Translations under genes and position numbers: made by a program
In this document: positions 22,851-34,522 of the stretch, piece after piece
How positions within the stretch are numbered: position 1 is the stretch's first letter
How the letters are laid out: every line of letters begins with the position of its first letter
The notes under the pieces: model-generated
What the model was told of the DNA's origin: nothing
Seen by the model: the letters and a program-made list of their open reading frames with translations, nothing else
Database searches by the model: none
Source of the DNA: Sinohyriopsis cumingii
Taxonomy: Eukaryota; Mollusca; Bivalvia; Unionida; Unionidae
Reading direction: 5' to 3'
Assembly: GCA_028554795.2 (NCBI GenBank)
Contig: CM068828.1
Span: 12,544,314-12,608,313, forward strand
Length of the DNA stretch: 64,000 nt

Positions 22851-24285
22851 GTCAACCCATGAACTACTTCAACAAATTGTAACGAACACAGCTCTGTTGA
22901 AAAAATACGATGATATCAGCAAGTTCGACTAATCCTGAATTTAATGTTAATTTTCCAACTGCAATTCCAGTAGAAGAAATAGCTCTTGCACAATTACGAG
23001 TATATTACAGTTGGCCAAACATCAGATCAAAATCATTCGGTGGATTACATGCAAATAATTCGCTTGTATTTGTAAATAATAAACCAGATGGAACTCCCGA
23101 CTGGCAAGTTGTAGGCGTGCCTACAGGCTATTATCAAAACAAACAAATCAATGATGAATTTCAACGCAGAATAAAATCAATATTTGGAAAAGAACCGAAA
23201 ATAGCTATCACTGTCCATGAACCAACTTTATCATCCTCAATTGAAATATATTCGCAAGATTATGCCGTTGATAGTTATCAGTCATCGATAAGATCTATTT
23301 TAGGTTGACCCGAAGTAGCACCAGAGTATCATGGACCACCAGAACCAAAGCTAAATGATTTTTCCACTAACGAAACGAAATTTATAACAATTCCTAAATA
23401 TAGAAATTTGTATCTAAGGACTGGCACGGATATTTATATTCTTCGCGATTGCAAAATATTTCTTAACACCGTTTTCTATCATTGATTATGATCGTAAAAC
23501 TTCCACTAAAATTGTTTGTGAAAGAAATTTCAGATCACTGGCTGATGAAATTAAAACTGAACATATAACTACATTCACGACATTAGTGCAGTTATTTAAA
23601 AATTATAACCTGGAGTATCCTAATAATGATCTAAAAAAGAAAATCATTGAAACGATGCAACATTTAAATCTAATTGTGTCAGACCTGAAATATGCTAATC
23701 GAGTTATTGTTGAATTAATAAATGCTAGTACTTTTATAGATGTAAGAGAAAAAATAAGCATCAGGCAACTTTATATTAATCACTATAAAATAGCTGAAGC
23801 AGATTTACTGAATTTTATATTACCAGGATTAACCGTCGACGAACTAATATTATCATTCAATAATATTATTAATGAAAGCTATCCTAAAATACTAGAGTCA
23901 TGGAGAAAAATATACCCACATCCAGGCATTCTCAAACATGACAATGATCGACAAGGAGACGGCAGACATATTTCACCAGGAATTGTTAATATAACATCAA
24001 CTATTGCAGTTGATCTTGTTTGTGATGCAATGGATGGCAGCTATCAAATAGATCTTGAAAAATCAAATCAGGCTTAACAAGGATATATTTTAAATACCTT
24101 TACACCGCAAGTGCCTCCTCGATATTTGATTGTACAAGAACCGATCAATCCTGTTTACCTGCGTTATCATAATAACCTATTATCGAATACATTTCAAACT
24201 TAATGACCAATCCGGACACTTAATTGATTTACTTGCGTGGAGACTTTCTTACTATGAATCTGTATGTAAAATGGCAGATCTCTAA
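22849..24285 (+). pseudogene. Penton-like minor capsid protein remnant (element 2)
   Basis: Homologue of 50424-51846. It starts MSTHELLQQIVTN; a frameshift then leads to the open stretch 22910-23308 with INFP/VNFPTAIPVEEIALAQLR, an F-x-G-x-L-x-A-N-N-S block and a G-x-Y-x-x-x-x-I-N-x-E/EF-x-R-I segment. Stops follow near 23308, then a second open stretch (23586-24077) and the C-terminal block QEPINPVYLRYHN. This pattern (N-terminal beta-rich domain, helical middle, conserved PVYLRYHN end) is shared with element 1. I infer a penton/minor capsid role from the Polinton gene order. Sequence alone does not prove it. Confidence 0.6.
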
Positions 24286-24404
24286 CTTTGTAAGATCATA
24301 GATCTTCACGTTGTTGATTGATTCATATTCAGGGGAAATAAAATATAACAGAATTATTTTTTTTTTACTGATTCTCGTTCAGATTTCAGACAAATAATAA
24401 TCAA

Positions 24405-24530
24405 CCTTTGACTGTCAAGGCAGTCAGATTTCATAATTCGATGGGGTATTATAGCACAAAAGTAATGAAAATCAGTTAGATTTCATAATATGTTGGGGTA
24501 TAATAGTACTAAAATAATGACCAATTAGAT
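24405..24530 (+). repeat. Two 53-bp direct repeats downstream of the penton-like gene
   Basis: Two copies of a block whose core is GATTTCATAAT followed by TGGGGTAT and ATAG. A closely similar core (GATTTCTCAACGTTGA, TGGGTATTTAG) is repeated at the same place in element 1 (51847-52310). Confidence 0.7.
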
Positions 24531-24539
24531 AATGATTCT

Positions 24540-24980
24540 TTTAAAGATTTATTTGTTATGGAATTTAATGCATGAATCAACTTCACATCTGCAATATGTC
24601 TTTGTTGTAAATCTTTACTTTTATAAGCTACATCATGAATATATCATGCTTTATCAATAGCGTTTTTTTGATACTCTCCAGGTCTTGGTTGATCTTGTTC
24701 ATCAAGTCAGATATCAAGTCGGGTACCAGGACCGCATAATTATATCCAGGAAGATGCTTTTCTCCAGGGTATTTAGCCCATGGAGTTGCTGGTAATTTTC
24801 CTAATGAAGTAGCGATATCATCACCGCCAGTAAAATTACTGGTAGAAATAAATTTAATTTTTTTGGTACTACATGGCACACATGTTCCTGTAAGTGTACG
24901 TTTTTTAAATTTTTTGTTATTATTGTTGCTAGCATATTCGTAGGAGTATGTGCTCTACATCGAACACAATAAAGATCCAT
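24540..24980 (-). pseudogene. DUF5679 zinc ribbon plus parvovirus-VP1-like phospholipase A2
   Basis: A minus-strand gene starting MDLYCVRC at 24980, divergent from the ATPase gene with 23 bp between the starts. The YC-V-x-C pair followed by a second cysteine pair (CVPC in the 24628-24879 frame) fits the DUF5679 ribbon. Next comes a stretch ending LPGYNYA and, after a frameshift, GPGTRLDI, the glycine-rich calcium-binding loop of viral PLA2 domains. Further along, around in-frame stops, is HDVAY, the catalytic His-Asp pair. In parvoviruses this lipase opens the endosome during entry; here the role is inferred. The copy is broken by one frameshift and at least two stops. No equivalent was recognised in element 1. 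Confidence 0.72.
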
Positions 24981-25003
24981 ATTATTTATTATATTTATAT
25001 AAC
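24981..25003. promoter_or_regulatory. Probable divergent promoter, 23 bp, AT-only core
   Basis: The sequence between the two start codons is ATTATTTATTATATTTATAT then AAC. It is TATA-like on both strands and is the only space available for promoters of the PLA2-like and ATPase genes. No other element seen. Confidence 0.4.
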
Positions 25004-25672
25004 ATGGATGTCATTGATTTCTCAGCGAAACTATAGCAGAAGCCAGTCAAACATCATCAAGCGCTACCAAATTCTATCAGAATGATAATAATAGATCCAT
25101 CTGGAAGTGGCAAGACGCAATTATTACTTAATTTGATAATGAGATGGCTCAAATGGGATAAGTTGTATTTAGTAGCTCCGTCAGTTGATGATCAGAGATG
25201 CTACGAAGTACTTAAAGATTTTAATCAAAATGCAAAATTACTGGACGAGGACGGTGATGACATTATTAATTTTATCATCGATATTGATGAAGCACCGTCC
25301 GTAGACGACCTTGATGGATTTATTAATAATTTAGTTGTATACGATGATATGATGCTGGACAAACAATCAAATACAGCTAGAATATTTTCCAGAGGCAGGC
25401 ATAAAAACACAGACGAGATTTATGTTACTCAGGGGTATACACAAATACCAAAAGTGATCAGAGACAACTGTAATATTTTAATTGTATTTGATGGAGTTGA
25501 TACACATACGTTGCGAAATATTCATCAGACTTGGTGTAGCGGCGACATGGATATAATTAAATTTAAAAACTTCTTTTCGCGAGCACAGTCAAATCCACAC
25601 GGATTTATAACAATAAATGTACATGATCCTCGATCACGATATCGTATCAGTCTTGATAAAATATTTGGTTAA
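25004..25672 (+). pseudogene. A32-like (FtsK-HerA type) DNA-packaging ATPase, element 2
   Basis: Start ATG at 25004 (MDVIDFSAKL), an in-frame TAG at 25034-25036, then open to 25672 (196 codons from 25082). PSGSGKTQ is the P-loop. The preceding residue is Asp, where the canonical first Gly is found in element 1. LVVYDDMM is the Walker B strand. GRHKNTDEIYVTQGY and IPKVIRDN resemble the sensor and arginine-finger region of Polinton and adintovirus ATPases. In the family it pumps DNA into capsids. The length of about 220 codons is on the short side. It is followed within a few bases by the element's terminal region. Confidence 0.83.
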
Positions 25673-25674
25673 TA

Positions 25675-25920
25675 GCAGCAGAGAGGGTGCGATCTCAATG
25701 AAACGACCGGTGAGTAAAACACACGAGCATACTTTTTAAAAAAACGCAGACGACAAAAATAAAATAACAAAAAAACTAACCCAATTAGAGATACTCTCGG
25801 CAAGTTAGAGGCTTTGGTTTGACGTTATTGACATTGTTTTTTTTTCTTATTTTCGTAGAAAGCTTTATTTTTCATAAAATGGACTTTCCAGAAAATGGTC
25901 TGTTCACCCTCTCTGCTGCT
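25675..25920. repeat. Right terminal region of element 2, hairpin-forming
   Basis: It begins AGCAGCAGAGAGGG (25675-25688) and ends CCCTCTCTGCTGCT (25907-25920), a perfect 14-bp inverted pair enclosing about 220 bp. Element 1 has the same arrangement at 59833 and 60067. The final CTGTTC-ACCCTCTCTGCTGCT differs from element 1 by one base. Confidence 0.8.
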
Positions 25921-26061
25921 AAAGGCGAAGAAGAAAAGGGAGATACGGACGACGAACGGTTGTCTTTCGCTGACGTGTGTGATGACAAAGATAGCAAGAC
26001 ATATACTCGTCTGGACAGAGACCTTTTTTGAGAGTTTTTCTAAGAAGAACATTGTACATAC

Positions 26062-26331
26062 CCGATGACGTTCCTATTTGGAAGATTGTCGCCTTCTGCT
26101 CAGACCTCGAGGTGTTGATGGCACTTATGTGATTAAGGCCTCCGTCGCTGAATACAATGATCTGTCTTCGATGGATAAATGAAATTCCTTTTGTGTTATT
26201 TAAGTACTTTGAACTGATATTTAGGATGGGTTTGGTATTGATGATTCCACTTTGCACCCAATCTTCGAGTACCGAAAACACAATAAGATCACCGCTGTGA
26301 GTTGACATAATAAGGCTCTTGTCTGGAATCA
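26062..26331 (-). CDS. LDL-receptor-related protein, first visible exon (start of propeller 1)
   Basis: This 270-bp exon reads VIPDKSLIMSTHSGDLIVFS and ends TIFQIGTSS. It covers the divergent first blades of propeller 1 and lacks a clean YWTD. VFSDGGLNHISAIN is a blade-like turn, and several N-x-S/T sequons are present. The acceptor AG is at 26333-26332 after TTTATTTCTTCC and the donor GTATGT begins at 26061. The first codon is split, so at least one further exon exists upstream; none was recognised between here and 64000. The exon was placed by the same phase as the next exon and a propeller-sized total (292 codons). Confidence 0.82.
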
Positions 26332-26410
26332 CTGGAAGAAATAAAATCCATAATTTTACAATTGAAAAGGCGGTAAGACTCAAGCAATCAGAGTCTGATA
26401 TTTCCATAGA

Positions 26411-26762
26411 AATTCTGAAATGTGTGTTTGTGGGTATGCGTGATTTGAATTTTTAACGCAGCTTTAACAATAGTGTCAGTCATATCGCTACGATGTCTTC
26501 AATGTGCAGTTTATAGTGATGTCTAGCACTGGGACATCATGCTGCAGACACGTAATATGATGCCTCACTCAGTCACATTATACTGACACCAGGCCGACCA
26601 CTCCTAACACTAACATCTTAATGCTGAGCGCCTAGCGAGGCAACTGTTAATACCATTTGTATAAGTCTTTGGCATGACTCGGCCGGGGTTCGAACCCGCG
26701 ACCTCCCGCATCCGAGGCGGAAGCTCTAACCACTAGGCCACCGAAGCTGTCATCCTGAAATG
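26411..26762 (-). mobile_element. SINE family B copy with target-site duplication
   Basis: The tRNA-like head lies at the right end, read on the minus strand: TGGCCTAGTGGTTAGAGC (A box) and GGGTTCGAACCCCGG (B box). A body of about 330 bp ends in a T/G-rich tail at the left. ATTCTGAAATG and ATCCTGAAATG flank it. The cloverleaf-like head must not be called a functional tRNA gene. Confidence 0.88.
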
Positions 26763-28206
26763 AACAGTAGAGATAAAAATAAATGAATCGATAAGTAAAT
26801 AAATATTTTGAAGTTTTGATCTTAGCTCAAAATGCCCCTTGAGAGAGTTTTGCTTTGAACCACATGCCCATTTTTCTGACCCACTTTGCCATTCGGAAAC
26901 GATAGAAAACATTAAGATCTAGCTGTCATTGCGGCGAATGCCAAACTATGTCTTTAATTACTGTGCATTTGGTCATTTCATGAGTTGATCCAGATTGTAA
27001 TTACCGGAATTCAACTTGAGAAATGGTTGTTCATTTAACCGAAATGGCCGTAGTTCCATGTTTTTACAGTGAAAATGTATAGAATTCTGACCGGTCAAAT
27101 GGGTGGGTTGGTGTGTGTCTGTATGCCTAACCCTCTGTAAATCGGTCACTTCATTTAAAATATCGTTACATAAGGTGTACATTGTTGGAAAAATAAAGTT
27201 TTCTGCAGCACTTATGAAATAAAACATGAATTTAGTGCCTAAGTGAGCAACAGCATATCATAAATATGTACTCTCAACATGAAGTGCACTTATTGACTTT
27301 TTTGCCTAGCACTGTTGCAAATAATTATAAGCCTCGAATTTTCCTAACCGTAACAAACAAATCTGCTCTAGACCTACTCGACATGCTTTAATAATTTCAA
27401 AAGACATTAGGTCAATACAAGACTATAAAAGACTGAAAATATGGATATATAAAATACCATATTATCAAGATCAGGAAGATAAAATACCGTATTTACCCGA
27501 ATCACTATGAAAAGTGTCTCAGCAAGTTAGTTGTTCTAGTTTGCTAATGTTACACTCATCAATATGAAACTGACAAGGTACAACGTTTACGTTCATGAAA
27601 TGGCATCAGCTATTGTATATAATGTTGACGGAGGGGATACACTCAGCAGTTGGGAATACGTTAATGAGTTTTATAGAAATTCAGATCTCACGCATTCGCC
27701 AATATATTCACAAATGTAATTATTATCAAACCATATGTATTAACAAAGATGCATATATTTAACAGAAAGGCAGGAAAATGTTGCGATATAGAACTTGAAG
27801 AATGTACAAAAGTACGAAGAAATGGACAATTCATTCCTACTTCACATGTTCTTGTGTTAAAGACAGTCTGCAGGTGTATTTAATCTTCAGAGATTACCAT
27901 TTTCTGGATTATTCATTTAGAATTAAAAAGCGTTCTGATGACAGGGCTAAATTAACATTTCGGTATTATTGTGAATTCATTTAAATGGGTTTTGGATAAT
28001 GCTAGTGTGGTACATAAAGAATATATAAAGACTGTTGGCAGTTCAACACATTCAAGGACATTGGTAACTCAGCACATTCGAAGACCTGGAATTCACTTGT
28101 AACATTTTTTTTCTTCAATTTGTGATAGAACGTTTAAGGATTATTTTTGAATTTAATTCCTCTTAAATTTGTATAGCTTAGATAATTAAAATATTTATTA
28201 CGTTTA
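26763..28206. other. Non-coding stretch, nothing recognised
   Basis: Upstream intron or flank of the receptor gene. AT-rich, with no motif in the short open frames (26973-27227, 27802-27984). Confidence 0.5.
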
Positions 28207-28533
28207 ACAACTTGTGTGTGTGTGATTTTGATTTTTAACGTAGCTTTAACAATTTTTCAGTCGTATCGTTCCGATGTCTGCAGTGTGACAGTTTATAGGA
28301 CTCGCACTGGGGCATCTTGCCGCAGACATGTAGCATGATGTCACATTATACTTGAAACAGGCCGACCAGTCCTAACACCAACCTCTTAATGCTGAGCGCC
28401 AAGCGAGGTAGCTGTTAGTATCATTTTTATAAGTCTTTCATATGACTCAGCCGGGGATCGAACCCATGACCTCCCGCATCCGAGGCGGACGCTCTAACCA
28501 CTAGGCCACCGGAGCGGTCACACACAACTTGTG
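28207..28533 (-). mobile_element. SINE family B copy 1 of the duplication (left)
   Basis: Head at the right (28517 leftwards), flanked by a perfect 10-bp duplication ACAACTTGTG at 28207-28216 and 28524-28533. It marks the left boundary of the tandem segmental duplication. Confidence 0.9.
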
Positions 28534-28598
28534 GGTATTGCTTCTTTGTGTTACTTTAAGATAAATAGATATATAAATCAATAGATATATGGATATAT

Positions 28599-28601
<3 letters not shown>

Positions 28602-28690
<89 letters not shown>
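28602..28690. repeat. (AT)n microsatellite
   Basis: Pure AT run of about 88 bp, followed by AAATA-type low complexity to about 28770. Confidence 0.95.
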
Positions 28691-28693
<3 letters not shown>

Positions 28694-29756
28694 AAATAGA
28701 TAAATATATAAATAAATATATAAATATGTAAATAAATAAAAATACATAAAAATAAATAAATAAATAAATGATTTTTTGGATGCATAAATTAAATACTTTT
28801 TTAATAAAATGTCCTTCCATGTAATATTGTACATTGAATTTAAACGTTATGGTTTTTCGTAAGATTGACCAATAGCATTAATTTTTCCGTGACATGTTCA
28901 AGTAACATGTTCAGCCTTATGTCACTGCTTGTGATCGTTAAACTTAAAACCGTTATGTCAGATTTGGTTTGTATCATTTCATAATACGCCTAATGCTTGA
29001 AGCGTCTATAGTTAAAATAATAAAGGACTCAAGAAAGTCTGTTCCAGTACTCATTATGATTAGTTTACCACATTCCTTAATTTATCAAATGCAATGAATG
29101 CATCTGACTAAATCTGATTCAAAGGAACGGTTGTTCTGAATTGATGAATGCTGATTTTGAACTAATTTGTGTGTTAATTCACATGTATACGTGTTTTTAG
29201 AAATAACATGACAAGACTTCCCTCTACACGAGGAAAGTTTTGCACTAGCTTCATTCGAATAAAACATGACGCATAAAACAAGAACACAAATGCAATAGCC
29301 AGTCTTATGGTTAGCAGGATGAATCAGCGGAACACAGATCATTACATTAATAAATAATTATACACCGCAAACAAAGCTATAAAAAGATGAACAGCAATAA
29401 TCCCGAAAATTTGGACAATATTAAACAGTATTAAGTCAAGCAAAGACAATTCCAGCATTAAATTGGATACATTTTATGAATAATTAAAATAATCTTAGCA
29501 AATATACTGAACACAACGATGATAATTTAGCTGATGCTTTGAAAATGGACAAACCTAATTATGAAAAATGATAAAATTGGCCCATTACTGTGTAAGAGGT
29601 TTAGAAATATTTCTAGCCATTTAATAAAAACAGCAACATAAACGAACACCAAAACAACTAATATAACGTTATGATCAAGAACGAAGATGTTAAATATACT
29701 CCAGATATGTGAAGGCAAATTTATTTATTTATTCAGTTTGATATTTGATGCGTGAG

Positions 29757-30525
29757 TTATTCCGGATCCTTGAATTTACGACTTTACACAACCCGTGTCA
29801 CATTTTTTTTGACACAGGTTATTCCTTATCCTTGAACGTACGATTCACACGACCAGCTTGACATTTGATACAGGAATAAATTCTGGATCGTTTAATTTAC
29901 GACTTCACACGACCAGCTGTACATTTGACACAGGAGTAAATTCTGGATCGTTTAATTTACGACTTCACACGACCAGTTTGACATTTGACACAGGAGTAAA
30001 ATTCTAGATCGTTTAATTTACGACTTCACACGACCAGTTTGACATTTGATACAGGAGTAAAATTCTGGATCGTTTAATTTACGACTTCACACGACCAGCT
30101 GTACATTTGACACAGGAGTAAATTCTGGATCGTTTAATTTACGACTTCACACGACCAGTTTGACATTTGACACAGGAGTAAAATTCTAGATCGTTTAATT
30201 TACGACTTCACACGACCAGCTTGACATTTGATACAGGAGTAAAATTCTGGATCGTTTAATTTACGACTTCACACGACCAGTTTGACATTTGACACAGGAG
30301 TAAAATTCTGGATCGTTTAATTTACGAATTCACACGACCAGCTGTACATTTTACACAGGAGTAAATTCTGGATCCTTTAATTTACGACTTCACACGACCA
30401 GCTTGACATTTGACACAGAAGTAAATTCTGGATCGTTTAATTTACGACTTCACACGACCAGCTTGACATTTGATACAGGAGTAAAATTCTGGATGCTTTA
30501 ATTTTCGGCTTCACACCACCAGCTT
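29757..30525 (+). repeat. 61-bp minisatellite in copy A, about 11 units plus degenerate ends
   Basis: Units contain GGATCGTTTAATTTACGACT then TCACACGACCAGCTTGACAT and ACAGGAGTAAA. Variants GCTGTAC, GTTTGAC and GCTTGAC mark individual units and allow alignment with copy B. Confidence 0.93.
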
Positions 30526-31116
30526 ATAATCCTTATTATGATCTTATTATGATCTTATTCAAGGTCCAAACATTTTAAACTGTTCGGCAAACTATTCATT
30601 GCTATTTTGAATTTTAAAGACAATGTCCTGATATCATTGCCTTTTCAAAGATCTGTAATAGTTTTATACCGTTGACGTTAATAGCTCAAATTATATGCAG
30701 TAGACGCTAATATCCTCTCAAATTATATGCGGTTTACGATGGTATTTTCGGTACCGATGCGTAGACTCTTCAGCTGAATGTAACTCTTTGTCAGCAAACG
30801 AGTGACTATTCCAAGTGAAGACTTATTTTCAAAACCCCCCCCAAAAAAACAAACAAACAACAACTGAATTTGGAAGATTTTCTTAATATTGATTTTGTTG
30901 CCATGGATATAAATTAATCTGCAGCCAACAATTACACGATGAATCAGAAACATGAACACATGACGTGACAGGAATTCTACATGACACGTATGGAATGGCT
31001 GAAGTGGTGAACGACGTCCATTATTCGATTGTCTCTATCTATATTTGTATGTCCTATTTCTAGACTTAATTCACGATAGAGCAGAACTAACGTTTGTAAT
31101 TAAACGTCCTAAAGAA

Positions 31117-31345
31117 CACTAATTAATTTTTCAGCAAACGGTAGTCTATATATGGCGGCATTTATATCTGGCAGAACCAGGGAAGAACCCCAGAAAAAAT
31201 ACTGATCCACTTGGAGCTACTGGCAAATTTTCTCATATACCCACTTTGGTCTAGCCGAGACTCGAACCAACTTGAACAGAGGTGAGATGTGTGAATGATT
31301 TGTAAAAGCGAATGCCTTAGAACACTTGGACACTCAGTCTCACGC
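31117..31345 (-). mobile_element. Old SINE family A relic in copy A
   Basis: TTTTTCAGCAAACGGTAGTC followed by a TATGGCGGC body and a decayed head (GAGACTCGAACC, AACACTTGGACACTC), the same layout as 10531-10828 but more diverged. Its duplicate is at 34294-34522. Confidence 0.75.
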
Positions 31346-31759
31346 AACTCCCAATGTTGACAAATATAGCAAAATTTTAAATGAATAAATGACAATAGCT
31401 AGATGTCCCACAATAACTGCCATTTAATGCCAATAACTAGATGTCCCATAATAATTACCACACAATGCCAGTAACTCGATGTCCCATAATAATTGCAATG
31501 TCTAAAGTTCACATTATCTCTCAAGGCTAAAATATAGCATGTTATTTTGTTTTGTGTGTGTTATTTGAATTATCAACAAGATTTTAATCAAGGCAGATGA
31601 ACTCATCATCACAATTTTTGAAACGTCACTAAAGCAGTATTCTGAGGACTAAGTTACATACGCAATTCAAATTTGATGATTCATAAATAGTATCACAACC
31701 TATAAGACTGCAAAAGGTTTTGAATCTTCGTAACAGATTACGTCCACTGGATTTCGGTA

Positions 31760-32118
31760 TTGAATTATGACTCTGTGTGTGTGTGTGTGTGTGTGATTTG
31801 GATTTTTAACGTAGCAATTTTTCAGTCATATTGCTACGATGTCTGCAGCGTGACAGTTTATAGTGATGTCTAGCACTGGGGCATCATGCCGCAGACATGT
31901 AGCATGATGTCCCACCCAGTCACATTATCCTGACACCAGGCCGACCAGTCCTAACACTAACCTCTTAATACTGAACGCCAAGCGAGGCAGCTGTTAGTAT
32001 CTTTTTTTTTGTTGTAAGTCTTTGGTATGACTCGGCCGGGGATCGAACCCACGACCTTCCGCTTCCGAGGCTGACGCTCTAACCACTAGGCCACTGGAGC
32101 GGTCACACACAACTTGTT
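31760..32118 (-). mobile_element. SINE family B copy 2: hybrid SINE at the duplication junction
   Basis: The left flank is TTGAATTATG (31760-31769), which belongs to SINE copy 3. The right flank is ACAACTTGTT (32109-32118), which belongs to copy 1. The body is almost identical to copy 3 as far as about 32071; the last 30 bp carry the ACTAGG of copy 1, where copy 3 has ACTATG. It therefore lacks its own target-site duplication. Confidence 0.9.
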
Positions 32119-33237
32119 GGTATTGCTTCTTTGTGTTACTTTAAGATAAATAGATAAATATATAAAATAAATAAACAAAAAAATAAATATACAAACAAAT
32201 AAATAAATAAATAAAAATAAAATAAATAAATAAATGCTTTATTTTTTGGATGCATTAGTGCTTTCTAAATTAAATACTTTTTTAATAAAATATCCTTGCA
32301 TGTAATATTGTACATTGAATTTAAACGTTATGGTTTTTCGCAAGATTGACCAATATAACTATTTTTTTTGTGACATGTTCAAGTAACATGTTCAGCCTTA
32401 TGTCACTGCTTGTGATCGTTAAACTTAAAACCGTTATATCAGATTTGGTTTGTATCATATCATATTACGCCCAATGCTTGAAGCGTCTATAGTTAAAATA
32501 ATAAAGGGCTCAAGAAAGTCTGTTCCAATACTCATGATGATAAGTTTACCACATTCCTTAATTTATCAAATGCAATGAATGCATCTGACTAAATCTGATT
32601 CAAAGGAACGGTTGTTCTGAATTGATGAATGCTGATTTTGAACTAATTTGTGTGTTAATTCACATGTATACGTGTTTTTAGAAATAACATGACAAGACTT
32701 CCCTCTACACGAGGAAAGTTTTGCACTAGTTTCATTCGAATAAAACATGACGCATAAAACAAGAACACAAATGCAATAGCCAGTCTTATGGTTAGCAGGA
32801 TGAATCAGCGGAACACAGATCATTACATTAATAAATAATTATACACCGCAAACAAAGCTATAAAAAGATGAACAGCAATAATCCCGAAAATTTGGACAAT
32901 ATTAAACAGTATTAAGTCAAGCAAAGACAATTCCAGCATTAAATTGGATACATTTTATGAATAATTAAAATAATCTTAGCAAATATACTGAACACAACGA
33001 TGATAATTTAGCTGATGCTTTGAAAATGGACAAACCTAATTATGAAAAATGACAAAACTGGCCCATTACTGTGTAAGAGGTTTAGAAATATTTCTAGCCA
33101 TTTAATAAAAACAGCAACATAAACGAACACCAAAACAACTAATATAACGTTATGATCAAGAACGAAGATGTTAAATATACTCCAGATATGTGAAGGCAAA
33201 TTTATTTATTTATTCAGTTTGATATTTGATGCGTGAG

Positions 33238-33702
33238 TTATTCCGGATCCTTGAATTTACGACTTTACACAACCCGTGTCACATTTTTTTTGATACAGGT
33301 TATTCCTTATCCTTGAACGTACGATTCACACGACCAGCTTGACATTTGATACAGGAATAAATTCTGGATCGTTTAATTTACGACTTCACACGACCAGCTG
33401 TACATTTGACACAGGAGTAAATTCTGGATCGTTTAATTTACGACTTCACACGACCAGTTTGACATTTGACACAGGAGTAAAATTCTGGATCGTTTAATTT
33501 ACGAATTCACACGACCAGCTGTACATTTTACACAGGAGTAAATTCTGGATCGTTTAATTTACGACTTCACACGACCAGCTTGACATTTGACACAGAAGTA
33601 AATTCTGGATCGTTTAATTTACGACTTCACACGACCAGCTTGACATTTGATACAGGAGTAAAATTCTGGATGCTTTAATTTTCGGCTTCACACCACCAGC
33701 TT
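33238..33702 (+). repeat. 61-bp minisatellite in copy B, about 6 units
   Basis: Unit variants run in the order of units 1-3 and 9-11 of copy A, so five consecutive units (about 304 bp) are absent here or were gained in copy A. Confidence 0.9.
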
Positions 33703-34293
33703 ATAATCCTTATTATGATCTTATTATGATCTTATTCAAGGTCCAAACATTTTAAACTGTTCGGCAAACTATTCATTGCTATTTTGAATTTTAAAGACAA
33801 TGTCCTGATATCATTGCCTTTTCAAAGATCTGTAATAGTTTTATACCGTTGACGTTAATAGCTCAAATTATATGCAGTAGACGCTAATATCCTCTCAAAT
33901 TATATGCGGTTTACAATGGTATTTTCGGTACCGATGCGTAGACTCTTCAGCTGAATGTAACTCTTTGTCAGCAAACGAGTGACTATTCCAAGTGAAGACT
34001 TATTTTCAAAACCCCCCCCAAAAAAACAAACAAACAACAACTGAATTTGGAAGATTTTCTTAATATTGATTTTGTTGCCATGGATATAAATTAATCTGCA
34101 GCCAACAATTACACGATGAATCAGAAACATGAACACATGACGTGACAGGAATTCTACATGACACGTATGGAATGGCTGAAGTAGTGAACGACGTCCATTA
34201 TTCGATTGTCTCTATCTATATTTGTATGTCCTATTTTTAGACTTAATTCACGATAGAGCAGAACTAACGTTTGTAATTAAACGTCCTAAAGAA

Positions 34294-34522
34294 CACTAAT
34301 TAATTTTTCAGCAAACGGTAGTCTATATATGGCGGCATTTATATCTGGCAGAACCAGGGAAGAACCCCAGAAAAAATACTGATCCACTTGGAGCTACTGG
34401 CAAATTTTCTCATATACCCACTTTGGTCTAGCCGAGACTCGAACCAACTTGAACAGAGGTGAGATGTGTGAATGATTTGTAAAAGCGAATGCCTTAGAAC
34501 ACTTGGACACTCAGTCTCACGC
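34294..34522 (-). mobile_element. Old SINE family A relic in copy B
   Basis: Duplicate of 31117-31345. Confidence 0.75.

Larger units (their letters stand above)
21065..25920 (+). mobile_element. Element 2: left-truncated Polinton/Maverick-like element
   Basis: Homology to element 1 begins abruptly at about 21065, inside the protease gene. It runs in the same order through fibre-like, membrane and penton-like genes, then diverges. Next come a DUF5679/phospholipase-A2-like gene on the minus strand, the packaging ATPase, and a right end finishing CCCTCTCTGCTGCT at 25920, identical to the end of element 1. No major capsid, integrase or polymerase sequence is visible. All genes carry stops or frameshifts except most of the ATPase. 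It lies in an intron of the receptor gene, 141 bp from the splice donor of the 26062-26331 exon. It may be a deletion derivative or a member of a sister subfamily. Confidence 0.85.
28524..31769. repeat. Segmental duplication, copy A
   Basis: Nearly identical to 32107-34946. The offset is 3481 bp left of the internal minisatellite and 3177 bp right of it; 304 bp of the difference is five minisatellite units. An (AT)n tract at about 28602-28690 is present only in this copy. Conserved short frames in both copies (for example 29085-29342 and 32566-32823) reflect the duplication and show no protein family. Confidence 0.95.

Noticed and set aside
25819..26031. 70-codon plus-strand frame spanning the end of element 2
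   Set aside because: It crosses the element boundary into host intron, has no homologue in element 1, and ends 30 bp before the antisense exon; judged to be chance.
26690..26752. tRNA-like cloverleaf with A and B boxes (also at 28440-28517, 32030-32106, 35205-35279)
   Set aside because: Each is the head of a SINE family B copy with a 330-bp body and target-site duplications, so no functional tRNA gene is called.
29085..29342. Frames conserved in both duplicate copies (29085/32566, 29527/33008, 30723/33900, 31162/34339)
   Set aside because: Their identity follows from the recent duplication. They lack motifs, splice context and codon-position bias visible by eye, and one overlaps a SINE relic.
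29757..30525. Regular 61-bp repeats resembling a CRISPR array
   Set aside because: The units are contiguous without unique spacers, the genome is animal, and there are no cas genes. It is a minisatellite.
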